A stretch of DNA of 64,000 nt. It comes from CAKZLS01 sp963701445 (GTDB taxonomy: Bacteria > Pseudomonadota > Alphaproteobacteria > Rhodospirillales > Defluviicoccaceae). The notes under the pieces are model-generated. The model did no database searches and was not told the DNA's origin. It saw nothing but the letters and a program-made list of their open reading frames with translations. Each line of letters begins with the position of its first letter. Positions within the stretch are counted from its first letter, which is position 1. The position numbers were made by a program, and so were the translations under genes. The DNA is taken from contig CAVPAM010000027.1 in the NCBI GenBank assembly GCA_963701445.1, forward strand, positions 124,001 through 188,000, in the 5' to 3' direction. Positions 36,662 through 44,506 of the stretch are shown piece after piece.

Positions 36662-36926
36662 TGGTCCGTGTCTAACATATGGTACCCATACGACGGCCTT
36701 CCGAGGTTCCTGGTTAGGCGCGCGGCGCGGCGTGATGCCGTCGCATCACAAGCGCCGCGCAACGACACCGGGGGGCTCGGAAGGCCGCCCTTCGGGTCGC
36801 GTTTCCCACTCCCTCGGGGCGTCGGACACGCTTGACGATGGGCCCCCATCGTCCGCGCGCGACCTCCTGCCGAGGGAGTGGGAAACGCGATCGTATGGGT
36901 ACCATATGTTAGACACGGACCACTAG
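36658..36926. mobile_element. 269-bp nested palindromic element (MITE-like) with 36-bp perfect inverted ends
   Basis: Left end 36658-36693 and right end 36891-36926 are exact 36-base reverse complements, both bounded by CTAG. Inside are two further arms. Arm A: 36694-36705 with 36776-36787 (12 pairs), then 36720-36728 with 36752-36760 (9 pairs), then 36732-36738 with 36743-36749 (7 pairs, loop CGTC). Arm B: 36797-36817 with 36870-36890 (21 perfect pairs), then 36834-36842 with 36845-36853 (9 pairs). A single strand would fold into a long stem crowned by two hairpins. No transposase is encoded. CTAG at both ends may be a target duplication, as with IS5-like elements that use YTAR targets. It lies between smc and the atp promoter. 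Confidence 0.8.
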
Positions 36927-37004
36927 CCGAGCCGCCGCAAAATATTTCTCTATAAATCAGGATGTTAGGGCGTCGTGCCCGACCGGTTCGTTGGGTTTTC
37001 AGCC

Positions 37005-37034
37005 TTGACAGCATCGAACCGTGGGCACTATGGT
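37005..37034 (+). promoter_or_regulatory. Sigma-70-type promoter of the ATP synthase Fo operon
   Basis: TTGACA (37005-37010), an 18-base spacer, and TATGGT (37029-37034) precede atpI. Transcription would start near 37041, giving a leader of about 50 bases. The -35 is a perfect consensus, which fits a strongly expressed operon. Confidence 0.7.
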
Positions 37035-37090
37035 GCAGCGCACAGAGGGTGAGAAGTCTGGCCAAGGAGAAGGGGTTCCGAACGGTCTCT

Positions 37091-37504
37091 ATGAGCGAAG
37101 ACCCCTCACCGAAGTCGCTGGAGAACCTGAAAGCCCAAATCGACCGACTGAAGGCCGAAAACAAGCCTCGGGAGGCAAGGCGGGCGACGGACATGCCGGC
37201 GAGCGGGATGGGAGTGGCGTTCGCGATAGCCGCTCACCTGGTCGCGGGATTGATAGGCGGAGCCACGATCGGGTATTTCCTCGATGCGTGGCTGGATACG
37301 GGGCCTTTGTTTTTGGTGGTGTTTTTCTTTCTCGGTTCTGCCGCCGGGATGTTGAACGTCTACCGAATGGTGTCCGGAATGGGAATGGCGCTGGGCTATC
37401 GTCCCGCCTCCCCCGGAAAAGAGGGTATGCGTCGCCCGGGCACGAACCCGGCCGGCGGGGGCAATAAAGAGGAAGGCGGGAAAAAACGTGGCGAATCCGC
37501 TTGA
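37091..37504 (+). CDS. atpI: ATP synthase assembly protein AtpI / AtpZ-like
   Basis: A 137-residue membrane protein. After a charged, helical N-terminus (SLENLKAQIDRLKAENKPRE) come two membrane helices, about residues 39-58 (FAIAAHLVAGLIGGATIGYF) and 66-86 (PLFLVVFFFLGSAAGMLNVY), the usual AtpI/AtpZ pattern. It assists c-ring assembly or Mg uptake for F1Fo. It is the first gene of the Fo operon and overlaps atpB by 17 bases. The ATG at 37091 is favoured since the charged N-terminus starts there, though the ribosome site (GAAGGGG) is somewhat far. Confidence 0.87.
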   Translation: MSEDPSPKSLENLKAQIDRLKAENKPREARRATDMPASGMGVAFAIAAHLVAGLIGGATIGYFLDAWLDTGPLFLVVFFFLGSAAGMLNVYRMVSGMGMALGYRPASPGKEGMRRPGTNPAGGGNKEEGGKKRGESA

Positions 37505-38210
37505 ACAGTTTCAGATAAAGAAGATCCTCGACGCCGATCTCGGCTTCGTCGACGTCTCCTTCACCAATTCGGCGTTGTTCATGGTTCTCGCGGTCGCGGT
37601 GACCTCCGGGTTCCTGATCCTAGGGATGCGGGAACGCTCGGTCGTGCCGGGCCGATGGCAATCGCTGGTGGAGCTCTGTTACGAGTTCGTCGCCAACATG
37701 GTCCGCGACAACGTCGGCAGCGACGGCCGGAAGTATTTTCCGTTCATCTTTTCGCTGTTCATGTTCTTCCTCATGGGCAACATGCTGGGCCTGCTGCCCT
37801 ACAGCTTCACCTTCACCAGCCATCTCGCCGTCACCTTCGGCATGGCCATGGTGGTGTTCATCGGAACGACCGTCATCGCGTTCGCCAAGCACGGCTTCAA
37901 ATTTTTCGGTTTCTTCCTGCCCCACGGCACGCCGATTTTCGTGGCGCCGCTGCTGGTGCCCATCGAGATCCTGTCCTATTTCTTCCGGCCCATCAGCCTG
38001 GCGCTCCGGTTGTTCGCCAACATGACCGCGGGTCACACCCTGCTCAAGGTGTTCGGCGGCTTCGTCGTCGCCATGGGTGTCGCGGGCGTGGTGCCGCTGG
38101 TCGCGGTCGTCGCCGTCACCGGCATCGAGGTTATCATCGCCTTCTTGCAGGCGTTTGTGTTCACGATCCTGACGTGCATCTACCTGAACGATGCGCTTCA
38201 CATGCACTGA
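37488..38210 (+). CDS. atpB: F1Fo ATP synthase subunit a
   Basis: A 240-residue integral membrane subunit forming the proton half-channels. The helix with the essential Arg reads ISLALRLFANMTAGHTLLKV (R174), and the last helices GIEVIIAFLQAFVFTILTCI carry the partner Glu and Gln. The N-terminus MANPLEQFQIKKI is typical of alphaproteobacteria. Start is GTG, with GGAAGGCGGG upstream inside atpI. It is followed after 77 bases by atpE. Confidence 0.97.
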   Translation: MANPLEQFQIKKILDADLGFVDVSFTNSALFMVLAVAVTSGFLILGMRERSVVPGRWQSLVELCYEFVANMVRDNVGSDGRKYFPFIFSLFMFFLMGNMLGLLPYSFTFTSHLAVTFGMAMVVFIGTTVIAFAKHGFKFFGFFLPHGTPIFVAPLLVPIEILSYFFRPISLALRLFANMTAGHTLLKVFGGFVVAMGVAGVVPLVAVVAVTGIEVIIAFLQAFVFTILTCIYLNDALHMH

Positions 38211-38287
38211 GGAGACGTCTAAAAGGTCTGTTCTCAGGTCCCAATGAAACGAACTTTGTATAACAGTTGGATAGGGGAAACCTAAAA

Positions 38288-38515
38288 ATGGAAGTTGATG
38301 CTGCGAAAATGATCGGTGCGGGTATCGCGGTTGTCGGCCTTGGCGGCGTCGGCGCGGGTATCGGTAACATCTTTGCCACGACCATCGCCTCGCTCGCGCG
38401 CAATCCCGCGGCGCAGCCGGTCATCCAGTTGCCCATGTGGGTCGGCTTCGCCCTCGTGGAAGCCGTCGCGCTCTACGCGCTGGTCGTCGCGCTCATGCTG
38501 ATGTTCGTGTTTTAA
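38288..38515 (+). CDS. atpE: F1Fo ATP synthase subunit c
   Basis: A 75-residue proteolipid, the same length as the Rhodospirillum rubrum protein. Two helices flank the polar loop ARNPAAQP (R38, N39, P40). The glycine-rich first helix GLGGVGAGIGNIF packs the ring and the proton-carrying Glu 58 sits in FALVEAVALYALV. No extra polar residues typical of sodium-binding rings are seen, so protons are the expected ion. The ATG at 38288 follows GGGGAAA. The 77-base gap before it may hold a translation-boosting leader, as c is needed in many copies. Confidence 0.97.
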   Translation: MEVDAAKMIGAGIAVVGLGGVGAGIGNIFATTIASLARNPAAQPVIQLPMWVGFALVEAVALYALVVALMLMFVF

Positions 38516-38569
38516 GAAACGGCTTTTCGAACCAGCTTGTTCATGACGTCCTGCTCGCGGGAGATCTAG

Positions 38570-39061
38570 ATGCCGCAGTTCGATCCGGCGGTGTGGTCAC
38601 CTCAGCTCTTCTGGATGGCGATCACCTTTGTCGCGCTGTACTTCATCATGTCGCGCGTTGCGTTGCCCCGCATCACCGACGTGCTCGAGGAACGCGAATT
38701 CAAGATCAACGACGCCCTGAGAAAGGCCGAGGGCCTGAAGCAGGACGCCGAGGATGCCGCCGCGTCCTACGAAAAGGTCATGGCGGATGCCCGGGGTAAG
38801 GCCCAGGCCGAGGTCCGGACCGTGCGGGAGCGCGCCGACGCCGAGGCCGCCGAGCGGCACGCCGAACTCAACGCCAGACTGACCGAGGAAGTTTCGCAAG
38901 CCGAGGCCGCGATCGCCGATGCCCGGAACGCGGCCGTCGCCAGTGTCCGCGACATGGCCGTCGAGGCGGCGGCGGCGGCGACCGAACGGCTGATCGGCGA
39001 AAAGATCGACGCCAAGTCGGTGGGCGCGGCGGTGGAAGCGGCCATGAAGGGAGCGCGGTGA
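38570..39061 (+). CDS. atpG: F1Fo ATP synthase subunit b'
   Basis: A 163-residue peripheral-stalk subunit: PQLFWMAITFVALYFIMSRV is the single membrane helix, followed by LPRITDVLEEREFKINDALR and a long Ala/Glu-rich coiled coil. Photosynthetic and many alphaproteobacterial enzymes use a b/b' heterodimer, and this copy has the b' features. The symbol atpG follows common usage for b' in this group and does not mean the gamma subunit. Its TGA overlaps the next ATG by one base (TGATG). Confidence 0.92.
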   Translation: MPQFDPAVWSPQLFWMAITFVALYFIMSRVALPRITDVLEEREFKINDALRKAEGLKQDAEDAAASYEKVMADARGKAQAEVRTVRERADAEAAERHAELNARLTEEVSQAEAAIADARNAAVASVRDMAVEAAAAATERLIGEKIDAKSVGAAVEAAMKGAR

Positions 39062-39588
39062 TGGAAGCCTGGGCGGCGGAGACGGCGGCTCACGCGAGCG
39101 AACCGTTCTATGCCAACGCCACGTTCTGGGTCGGTGTCGGCTTCGTCGTGTTCGTGGGGCTGGTCTCGCGGATCGCCTACCGGGTCGCGACCGTGGCCCT
39201 GGACGACCGGGCGGAGCGCATCAAAAATCAGATCGACGAGGCCACGCGCGTCGCCGAGGAAGCCAGGGAACTGCTTGCCAGCTACGAGCGCAAGCAGCGC
39301 GAGGCGGCGGACGAGGCGAAATCGATCGTCGAACACGCCCGCCAGGAGGCCGCGCGGCTGAGCGAAAGCGCGGCGCAGGACCTGGAACGGTCGTTGGCGC
39401 GCCGCCGCAAGCAGGCGGAGGACCGGATCGCCCAGGCCGAGGCATCGGCCATCGCCGATGTCCGCAATCGCGCCATCGAAGTGGCCATGGACGCCACCCA
39501 GCGCCTGCTCTCGGAGAAAATCAAGGGCAAGAGCGCCGACGACCTGATCGACGCCGCCATCAAGGAGCTGCCGAAAAACCTCCACTGA
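39061..39588 (+). CDS. atpF: F1Fo ATP synthase subunit b
   Basis: A 175-residue stalk subunit. The membrane helix (FWVGVGFVVFVGLVSRIAYR) is near residues 22-41 and the rest is a charged coiled coil (IKNQIDEATRVAEEARELLA, YERKQREAADEAKSIVEHAR) ending KGKSADDLIDAAIKELPKNLH in two pieces. ATG overlaps the b' stop codon, so translation is coupled. It is the last gene before a strong terminator; F1 genes must lie elsewhere. Confidence 0.95.
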   Translation: MEAWAAETAAHASEPFYANATFWVGVGFVVFVGLVSRIAYRVATVALDDRAERIKNQIDEATRVAEEARELLASYERKQREAADEAKSIVEHARQEAARLSESAAQDLERSLARRRKQAEDRIAQAEASAIADVRNRAIEVAMDATQRLLSEKIKGKSADDLIDAAIKELPKNLH

Positions 39589-39612
39589 ACGCGCCCCATA
39601 CGGCATCCGGCG

Positions 39613-39645
39613 CGCCGCGCGATCGATCGCGCGGCGTGTTTTTTT
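39613..39645 (+). terminator. Intrinsic terminator of the Fo operon
   Basis: A perfect 24-base palindrome (39613-39636, arms CGCCGCGCGATC and its complement) is followed by TGTTTTTTT. It is 24 bases past atpF. The T-tract overlaps the TAA stop of the converging ligA gene. Confidence 0.92.
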
Positions 39646-41752
39646 AGGGCGCCCCGCTCATCTCCAGCCATTGGGCTTCCGTCAGGGTCGCGACCCCCAG
39701 TTCGGCGGCCTTGCGGGCTTTCGATCCGGCGTCGGATCCGACCACCACATAGTCGGTTTTCTTGGACACCGAGCCCGCCACCTTGGCGCCGAGGGCCTCG
39801 GCCCGCGCCTTGGCCTCGCCCCGCGTCAGCGTCTCCAGCGTTCCGGTAAACACCACGGTCTTGCCGGAAAACGGCGACCCGCTCGCCTCGACGGCGGCAA
39901 AATCCTCCACCGTCAACAGACGGTCGAGATCGTCGAGAACCTGTCGATTATGGGGCTCCGAGAAAAACGCGGCGATGTCGGCGGCCACCAGCGGGCCGAT
40001 GCCGTCGATGTTCACCAGATCGCCGTATGCCTCCGATTCGGCATCGATGGCCGCCATCATCGCCGCGCGCCATGCCGCCAGGGACCCGTATTGCCTCGCC
40101 AGCATCCGCGCCGTCGCCTGGCCCACCTGGCGGATCCCGAGGGCGTAGATGAACCGGTCCAGCGGCACCGTCCGCCGGGCGGCGATGGCCGCCAGCAGGT
40201 TGTCCACCGACTTGCCCCCCCAGCCCTCCCGCTCGCGGATGGCGTCGGCTCTGTCCTCGAGCCTGAAGATATCGCCCGGACCCTCGATCAGCCCGTCGCG
40301 GCGGAAGGCCTCGATGTGCTTGGCGCCCAGCCCCTCGATGTCGAATGCGTTCCGCGACACAAAGTGCTTGAGCCGCTCCACCGCCTGGGCGGGGCAGATC
40401 AGGCCGCCGGTACAGCGGCGCGCCGCCTCGCCCGGCTCGCGTACCGCCAGGCTGCCGCATTCCGGACACTGGCCGGGGAATTCGTACGCGGCCGAGTTCG
40501 CGGGGCGCTTGTCCATCACCACCGACACCACCTGCGGGATCACGTCTCCGGCCCGCTGGACGATGATGGTGTCGCCCTCGCGAACGTCCTTGCGCCGGAT
40601 TTCGTCCTCGTTGTGCAGGGTCGCGCGCGACACGACCACGCCGCCCACGGTCACCGGCTCCAGTTCGGCGACCGGGGTGAGGGTGCCCGTCCGTCCCACC
40701 TGGATCCGAATGGCGCGAAGCAGCGTCTGGGCCTTCTCGGCCTCGAACTTCTGGGCGATGGCCCAACGCGGCGCCCGGCTGACGAAGCCGAGGCGCTCCT
40801 GCCAGTCGAGGCGATTGACCTTGAAGACGATGCCGTCGATATCGTAGGGAAGTTCGGCGCGGACCGCGTTGAGTTCGGTGTAGAACGCCAGCATCTCCCG
40901 GACCGTGCGGCAAAGGCGGGCCAGCGGGTTGACCTCGAAACCGAGGCGTTTCAGCGTATCGAGAAATCCCTCGTGGGTGTCCGCGAGCGGCTCGCTGGTC
41001 TCCCCCCAGGCATAGGCGAAGAACCTCAGCGGGCGTTCGGCGGTGATCGCCGGATCCAGTTGCCTGAGCGAGCCGGCCGCCGCGTTTCGCGGGTTGGCGA
41101 ACGTCTTGGCGCCCGCGGATTTCTGACGCTCGTTGAGGGCGGCGAAATCCTGCTTGGTCATATAGACCTCGCCCCGGACCTCCAACACCTCGGGCACGCC
41201 CTTGCCGGCGTCGTCGATGCGGTCGGGAACGTCGCCGAGGGTGCGGAGGTTGGCGGTCACGTCCTCCCCGGTGGTCCCGTCGCCGCGCGTGGCCCCTTGA
41301 ACGAAGCGGCCGCGCTCGTAGCGCAGCGAGACGGACAGGCCGTCGATCTTGGGTTCGGCCATCATTTCCAGCGGGATCGCCGGGTCGTCCCGCAGCTCCT
41401 TGAGGAACCGCCGGACACCCTCCACGAAGTCGCCGAGATCCTCCTCGGTAAAGGCATTGGCCAGCGACAGCATCGGCCGGGCGTGCGCCACCTTGGCGAA
41501 GCCGCCGGCGGGCGGGGCGCCGACGCGCGCCGACGGGCTGTCGTCGCGGACCAGGTCGGGAAAGCGGGCCTCGATCGCCGCGTTGCGCCGGCGCAAGGCG
41601 TCGTAGTCGGCATCGCTGACCACCGGCGCGCTGTCCTGGTAATAGGCCCGGTCGTGCGCGCTCAGTTCGTCCGCCAGCGCGGCCAACTCGGCCGCCGCCT
41701 GGTCGCGGTCGAGGTCGTCGACGGCAATGCCGCGAACCTCGCCCGGTTTCAT
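39644..41752 (-). CDS. ligA: NAD-dependent DNA ligase LigA
   Basis: A 702-residue replicative ligase that seals nicks using NAD+. Domain Ia has YYQDSAPVVSDADYD; the adenylated lysine is K135 in AEPKIDGLSVSL; the OB fold has YDIDGIVFKVNRLDWQERLG and GRTGTLTPVAELEPV; a Cys4 zinc finger (CPECG to CTGGLICP), helix-hairpin-helix repeats and a C-terminal BRCT (FSGKTVVFTGTLETLTRGEA) follow. The ATG overlaps the recN stop (ATGA). It is the last gene of the dcw-bamD-recN run. Confidence 0.97.
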   Translation of the reverse strand: MKPGEVRGIAVDDLDRDQAAAELAALADELSAHDRAYYQDSAPVVSDADYDALRRRNAAIEARFPDLVRDDSPSARVGAPPAGGFAKVAHARPMLSLANAFTEEDLGDFVEGVRRFLKELRDDPAIPLEMMAEPKIDGLSVSLRYERGRFVQGATRGDGTTGEDVTANLRTLGDVPDRIDDAGKGVPEVLEVRGEVYMTKQDFAALNERQKSAGAKTFANPRNAAAGSLRQLDPAITAERPLRFFAYAWGETSEPLADTHEGFLDTLKRLGFEVNPLARLCRTVREMLAFYTELNAVRAELPYDIDGIVFKVNRLDWQERLGFVSRAPRWAIAQKFEAEKAQTLLRAIRIQVGRTGTLTPVAELEPVTVGGVVVSRATLHNEDEIRRKDVREGDTIIVQRAGDVIPQVVSVVMDKRPANSAAYEFPGQCPECGSLAVREPGEAARRCTGGLICPAQAVERLKHFVSRNAFDIEGLGAKHIEAFRRDGLIEGPGDIFRLEDRADAIREREGWGGKSVDNLLAAIAARRTVPLDRFIYALGIRQVGQATARMLARQYGSLAAWRAAMMAAIDAESEAYGDLVNIDGIGPLVAADIAAFFSEPHNRQVLDDLDRLLTVEDFAAVEASGSPFSGKTVVFTGTLETLTRGEAKARAEALGAKVAGSVSKKTDYVVVGSDAGSKARKAAELGVATLTEAQWLEMSGAP

Positions 41753-43431
41753 CCGGTGGCGCCCAGCAAAAGGCTCTCCGCCGCCGCCCGGGCCTCGTCG
41801 GTCACCCGCGCGCCCGCCAGCATGCGCGCGATCTCCTCCCGGCGCTCGGTTTGGTCGAGAACCTCCACCGAGGTCCGGGTGCCGAGCTCGCCGGAGGATT
41901 TCGAAACCCGCCAGTGATATCCGCCACGGGCGGCCACCTGCGGCGAGTGCGTCAGCACCAGGACCTGGACGCTCGCGGCCAAGGCGGCCAGGCGCTCTCC
42001 CACCGCCGCCGACACCGCGCCGCCGACACCGGAATCCACCTCGTCGAAGATCAGCGTCGAAACGGGATCGGCCTCGGCCAGGACAACCTTCAAGGCCAGC
42101 ATGAACCTTGAAAGCTCGCCGCCGGAGGCGATCTTGTTCAGCGGCCCCGGCGGCATGCCCGGATTGGTGGCCACCTCGAAGCAGATCCGGTCGCCGCCGT
42201 GCTCGCCCCAATCCTTTTCGCCGAGGGCCTCGACGCGGGTCTCGAACCGCGCCTTGCCCAGGCGCAAGGGACCGAGTTCCCGCGCCACCGCCGTATCGAG
42301 GCGCCCCGCCGCCTCCGCGCGGGCCTCGCTCAACCGGGTTACGGTCGCCCGATAGCGCTCCCGCGCCTGTTCCTCCTCGCGGGCGAGGCGGACGATGTCG
42401 CCGGCGCCGTCGTCCATCGCCGACAGCTTGGCGGCCAGCTCGCCGCGAAGCCGCGCCAGGTCATCGACCGCGCACTGGTGCTTCCGCGCGAGCGCGCGCA
42501 GGGCGAACAGTCTCTCCTCGACCTCCTCCAGGCGGCGGGGATCCAGGTCGAGGTCGGAAACCGTCTTTTCCAGCAATGCCTGTCCCTCGGTCACCTCCGA
42601 AAGCGCCCTGTCGAGGGCCGCGACCGCGTCGTCGAGCCGGCCATCGGCGCGGTCGGCCACGCGCTCCAGGTGCCGGACGGCGATGCGGAGCGACTCCTCG
42701 ATCCCGCGGCCGCCGTTTCCGCCCGCGAGTTCGCTTCCCGCGTCGTTCAGGGCCTCCATCAGCTTCTCGCCGTTCATCAGCAGGGCCCGCCGCTGGGCCA
42801 GTTCCTCCTCCTCGTCGACGCGGGGTTCGATGGCGTCCAGTTCCTCCAGGGCGTGACGGAGAAAATCCTCGTCCCGCCGCGCGGCCTCGAGCTCGGCCTC
42901 GGCCCGCGACCGCAGGTCCGCCGCCCGGCGCCAGTCGCCAAAGGCCGCCTTGGTGGCGGACGCCGTCGGTTCGAGGCCGCCGTAGGCGTCGAGCAGGTCC
43001 CGATGCGTGACCGGATCGAGAAGCCGGTGGCTCTCGAACTGGCCATGAATTTCGACCAGCGCGTCGCCCACCTGTCGCAGCAGGGACACGCTGACGGGCT
43101 GATCGTTGATGAAGGCGCGGGTGCGGCCGTCGCGCCCGAGCACGCGCCGCAACACCAGTCCGTCGTCCCCGCCGCCGAAGCCGTGCGCGGACAGCAACGT
43201 AACGGCCGGATGGTCGCGATCCACGTGGAAGCTGGCGGTCACCACCGCCTGGGCGGCGTCCTGGCGGACCAGCCGCGCGTCGGCGCGCGCGCCCAGCGAC
43301 AAACCCAACGCGTCCAGCAGGATCGACTTGCCGGCTCCCGTCTCGCCGGTCAGCGCGCACAAACCGGGCTGGAATTCCAGATCCAGATGATCGATCAGAA
43401 CCACGTCGCGGATCGAGAGATTAGAGAGCAT
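41749..43431 (-). CDS. recN: DNA repair ATPase RecN
   Basis: A 560-residue SMC-like protein for double-strand break repair. It starts MLSNLSIRDVVLIDHLDLEF with Walker A GETGAGKS at 29-36. VEIHGQFESHRLLDP is the RecN signature block, coiled coils fill the centre, and the C-terminus has KIASGGELSRFMLALKVVL with Walker B LIFDEVDSGVGGAVSAAVGE and VLVLTHSPQVAARG. ATGA overlap with ligA indicates coupling; bamD lies 36 bases upstream. Confidence 0.97.
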   Translation of the reverse strand: MLSNLSIRDVVLIDHLDLEFQPGLCALTGETGAGKSILLDALGLSLGARADARLVRQDAAQAVVTASFHVDRDHPAVTLLSAHGFGGGDDGLVLRRVLGRDGRTRAFINDQPVSVSLLRQVGDALVEIHGQFESHRLLDPVTHRDLLDAYGGLEPTASATKAAFGDWRRAADLRSRAEAELEAARRDEDFLRHALEELDAIEPRVDEEEELAQRRALLMNGEKLMEALNDAGSELAGGNGGRGIEESLRIAVRHLERVADRADGRLDDAVAALDRALSEVTEGQALLEKTVSDLDLDPRRLEEVEERLFALRALARKHQCAVDDLARLRGELAAKLSAMDDGAGDIVRLAREEEQARERYRATVTRLSEARAEAAGRLDTAVARELGPLRLGKARFETRVEALGEKDWGEHGGDRICFEVATNPGMPPGPLNKIASGGELSRFMLALKVVLAEADPVSTLIFDEVDSGVGGAVSAAVGERLAALAASVQVLVLTHSPQVAARGGYHWRVSKSSGELGTRTSVEVLDQTERREEIARMLAGARVTDEARAAAESLLLGATG

Positions 43432-43467
43432 CCGCGCACCTTCCCTCCCCTGTCTCCCAGCCGTCCC

Positions 43468-44262
43468 CTAGTTCGAGGACACCGCCGAACGTTCGTCGAC
43501 GAGATCGTAGGAGTCGACGTACCACTCGCTGCCCGGAAAATTATATCCGAGCACCGCGGCCATCTTTCTCGCCTCTTCATTCAGGCCGAGCGCCGAGTAG
43601 GCCTCCACCAGCCGGTGCAGCGCCTCCGGGACATGGGTGGTGGTCTGGTATCCGTCGATCACCCTCTTGAACCGGTTGATCGAGGCCAGGTAATGCCCCT
43701 GGTGCTGATAGTATCGGCCGATCGCCATCTCCTTGCCCGCCAGGTGATCGTAGATGAGATCCAGCTTGACCTTGCCGTCGCGGGAATACTGGCTGTCGGG
43801 GTAGCGGGAGACCAGTTCCTCGAACGATTGGCGCGCCTGATCGGTCATCTCCTGATCGCGGCTCACGTCGGAGATCTGCTCGTAGTAGCAGAGGCCCTTC
43901 AGGTAGTGGGCATAGGGCACATCGGGATTGGCGGGATGCAACTGGACGAATCGGTCCAGCGCCGCCACCGCCTCGTCGTACTGCTGGCCCCGATAGAAGG
44001 CGTAGGCGGCCATCAACTGCGCCTTGGTGGCCCACGGCGAATAGGGATGCTGGCGCTCCACCTCGTCGAACAGCCTGCTCGCGCCCTGGAAGTTGCCCGC
44101 CTGCATGGCATCCATGGCCTCGTTGTACAGCTCGTCGACGGGCCGTTCCTCGTAGACGATGTCATCGTCGGACGAGCACGCCCCCACGAGACAGAGCAGG
44201 GCGACCGCTCCCACCGGTCCGAGCCGCCGCAAGCGCCGCCAGATTTTTCCTTGCCTCGCCAT
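43468..44262 (-). CDS. bamD: Outer membrane assembly lipoprotein BamD
   Basis: A 264-residue lipoprotein of the BAM complex that folds outer-membrane beta-barrels. The lipobox LVGAC lies about residue 28, followed by five TPR-like repeats: RPVDELYNEAMDAMQAGNFQ, YSPWATKAQLMAAYAFYRGQ, DVPYAHYLKGLCYYEQISDV, AIGRYYQHQGHYLASINRFK and HVPEALHRLVEAYSALGLNE. The ATG at 44262 was chosen; a TTG 12 bases upstream is an alternative. In alphaproteobacteria bamD normally follows lpxC, but here it directly follows ftsZ. Confidence 0.94.
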   Translation of the reverse strand: MARQGKIWRRLRRLGPVGAVALLCLVGACSSDDDIVYEERPVDELYNEAMDAMQAGNFQGASRLFDEVERQHPYSPWATKAQLMAAYAFYRGQQYDEAVAALDRFVQLHPANPDVPYAHYLKGLCYYEQISDVSRDQEMTDQARQSFEELVSRYPDSQYSRDGKVKLDLIYDHLAGKEMAIGRYYQHQGHYLASINRFKRVIDGYQTTTHVPEALHRLVEAYSALGLNEEARKMAAVLGYNFPGSEWYVDSYDLVDERSAVSSN

Positions 44263-44409
44263 GGGTCTTGTCAATGCCTCTCCGCTCCACCTCGAAGACG
44301 CAATCTATACCATGCCGGGGCCGCGAGGAAACACGCACGAGCACGCGACCGGTTTTATACCGACGATCGCGGACCGGAACGCATCGCGAGCGCCGTCCAC
44401 GCGCGTTCG

Positions 44410-44450
44410 GCGAGAGATCCCCCTGGTTCGCTTTCGATCCCCAGGGGCTC
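44410..44450 (-). repeat. Stem-loop downstream of ftsZ
   Basis: GAGAG plus CCCCTGG pair with CCAGGGG plus CTCTC, giving 12 pairs with small bulges around a 14-base loop, 57 bases past the ftsZ stop. No T-tract follows. It may attenuate or stabilise the ftsZ transcript before bamD. Confidence 0.5.
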
Positions 44451-44506
44451 TCCGGTCTACCCGCTCTTCGATCCCCGTCCGTTGCCGGCCGGTTCCCGTT
44501 CCCGCG

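Noticed and set aside
36732..36926. Short plus-strand frame inside the palindromic element, and minus-strand frame 36658-37194
   Set aside because: Both end in the same residues (SYGYHMLDTDH) only because the DNA is an inverted repeat; no ribosome sites or homology.
36658..36926. CRISPR array or integron attC site
   Set aside because: There are no direct repeats with spacers and no integrase; the structure is purely nested inverted repeats.
44262..44274. TTGACA just upstream of bamD as a promoter -35
   Set aside because: It lies directly at the bamD start with no room for a -10 before the ATG.
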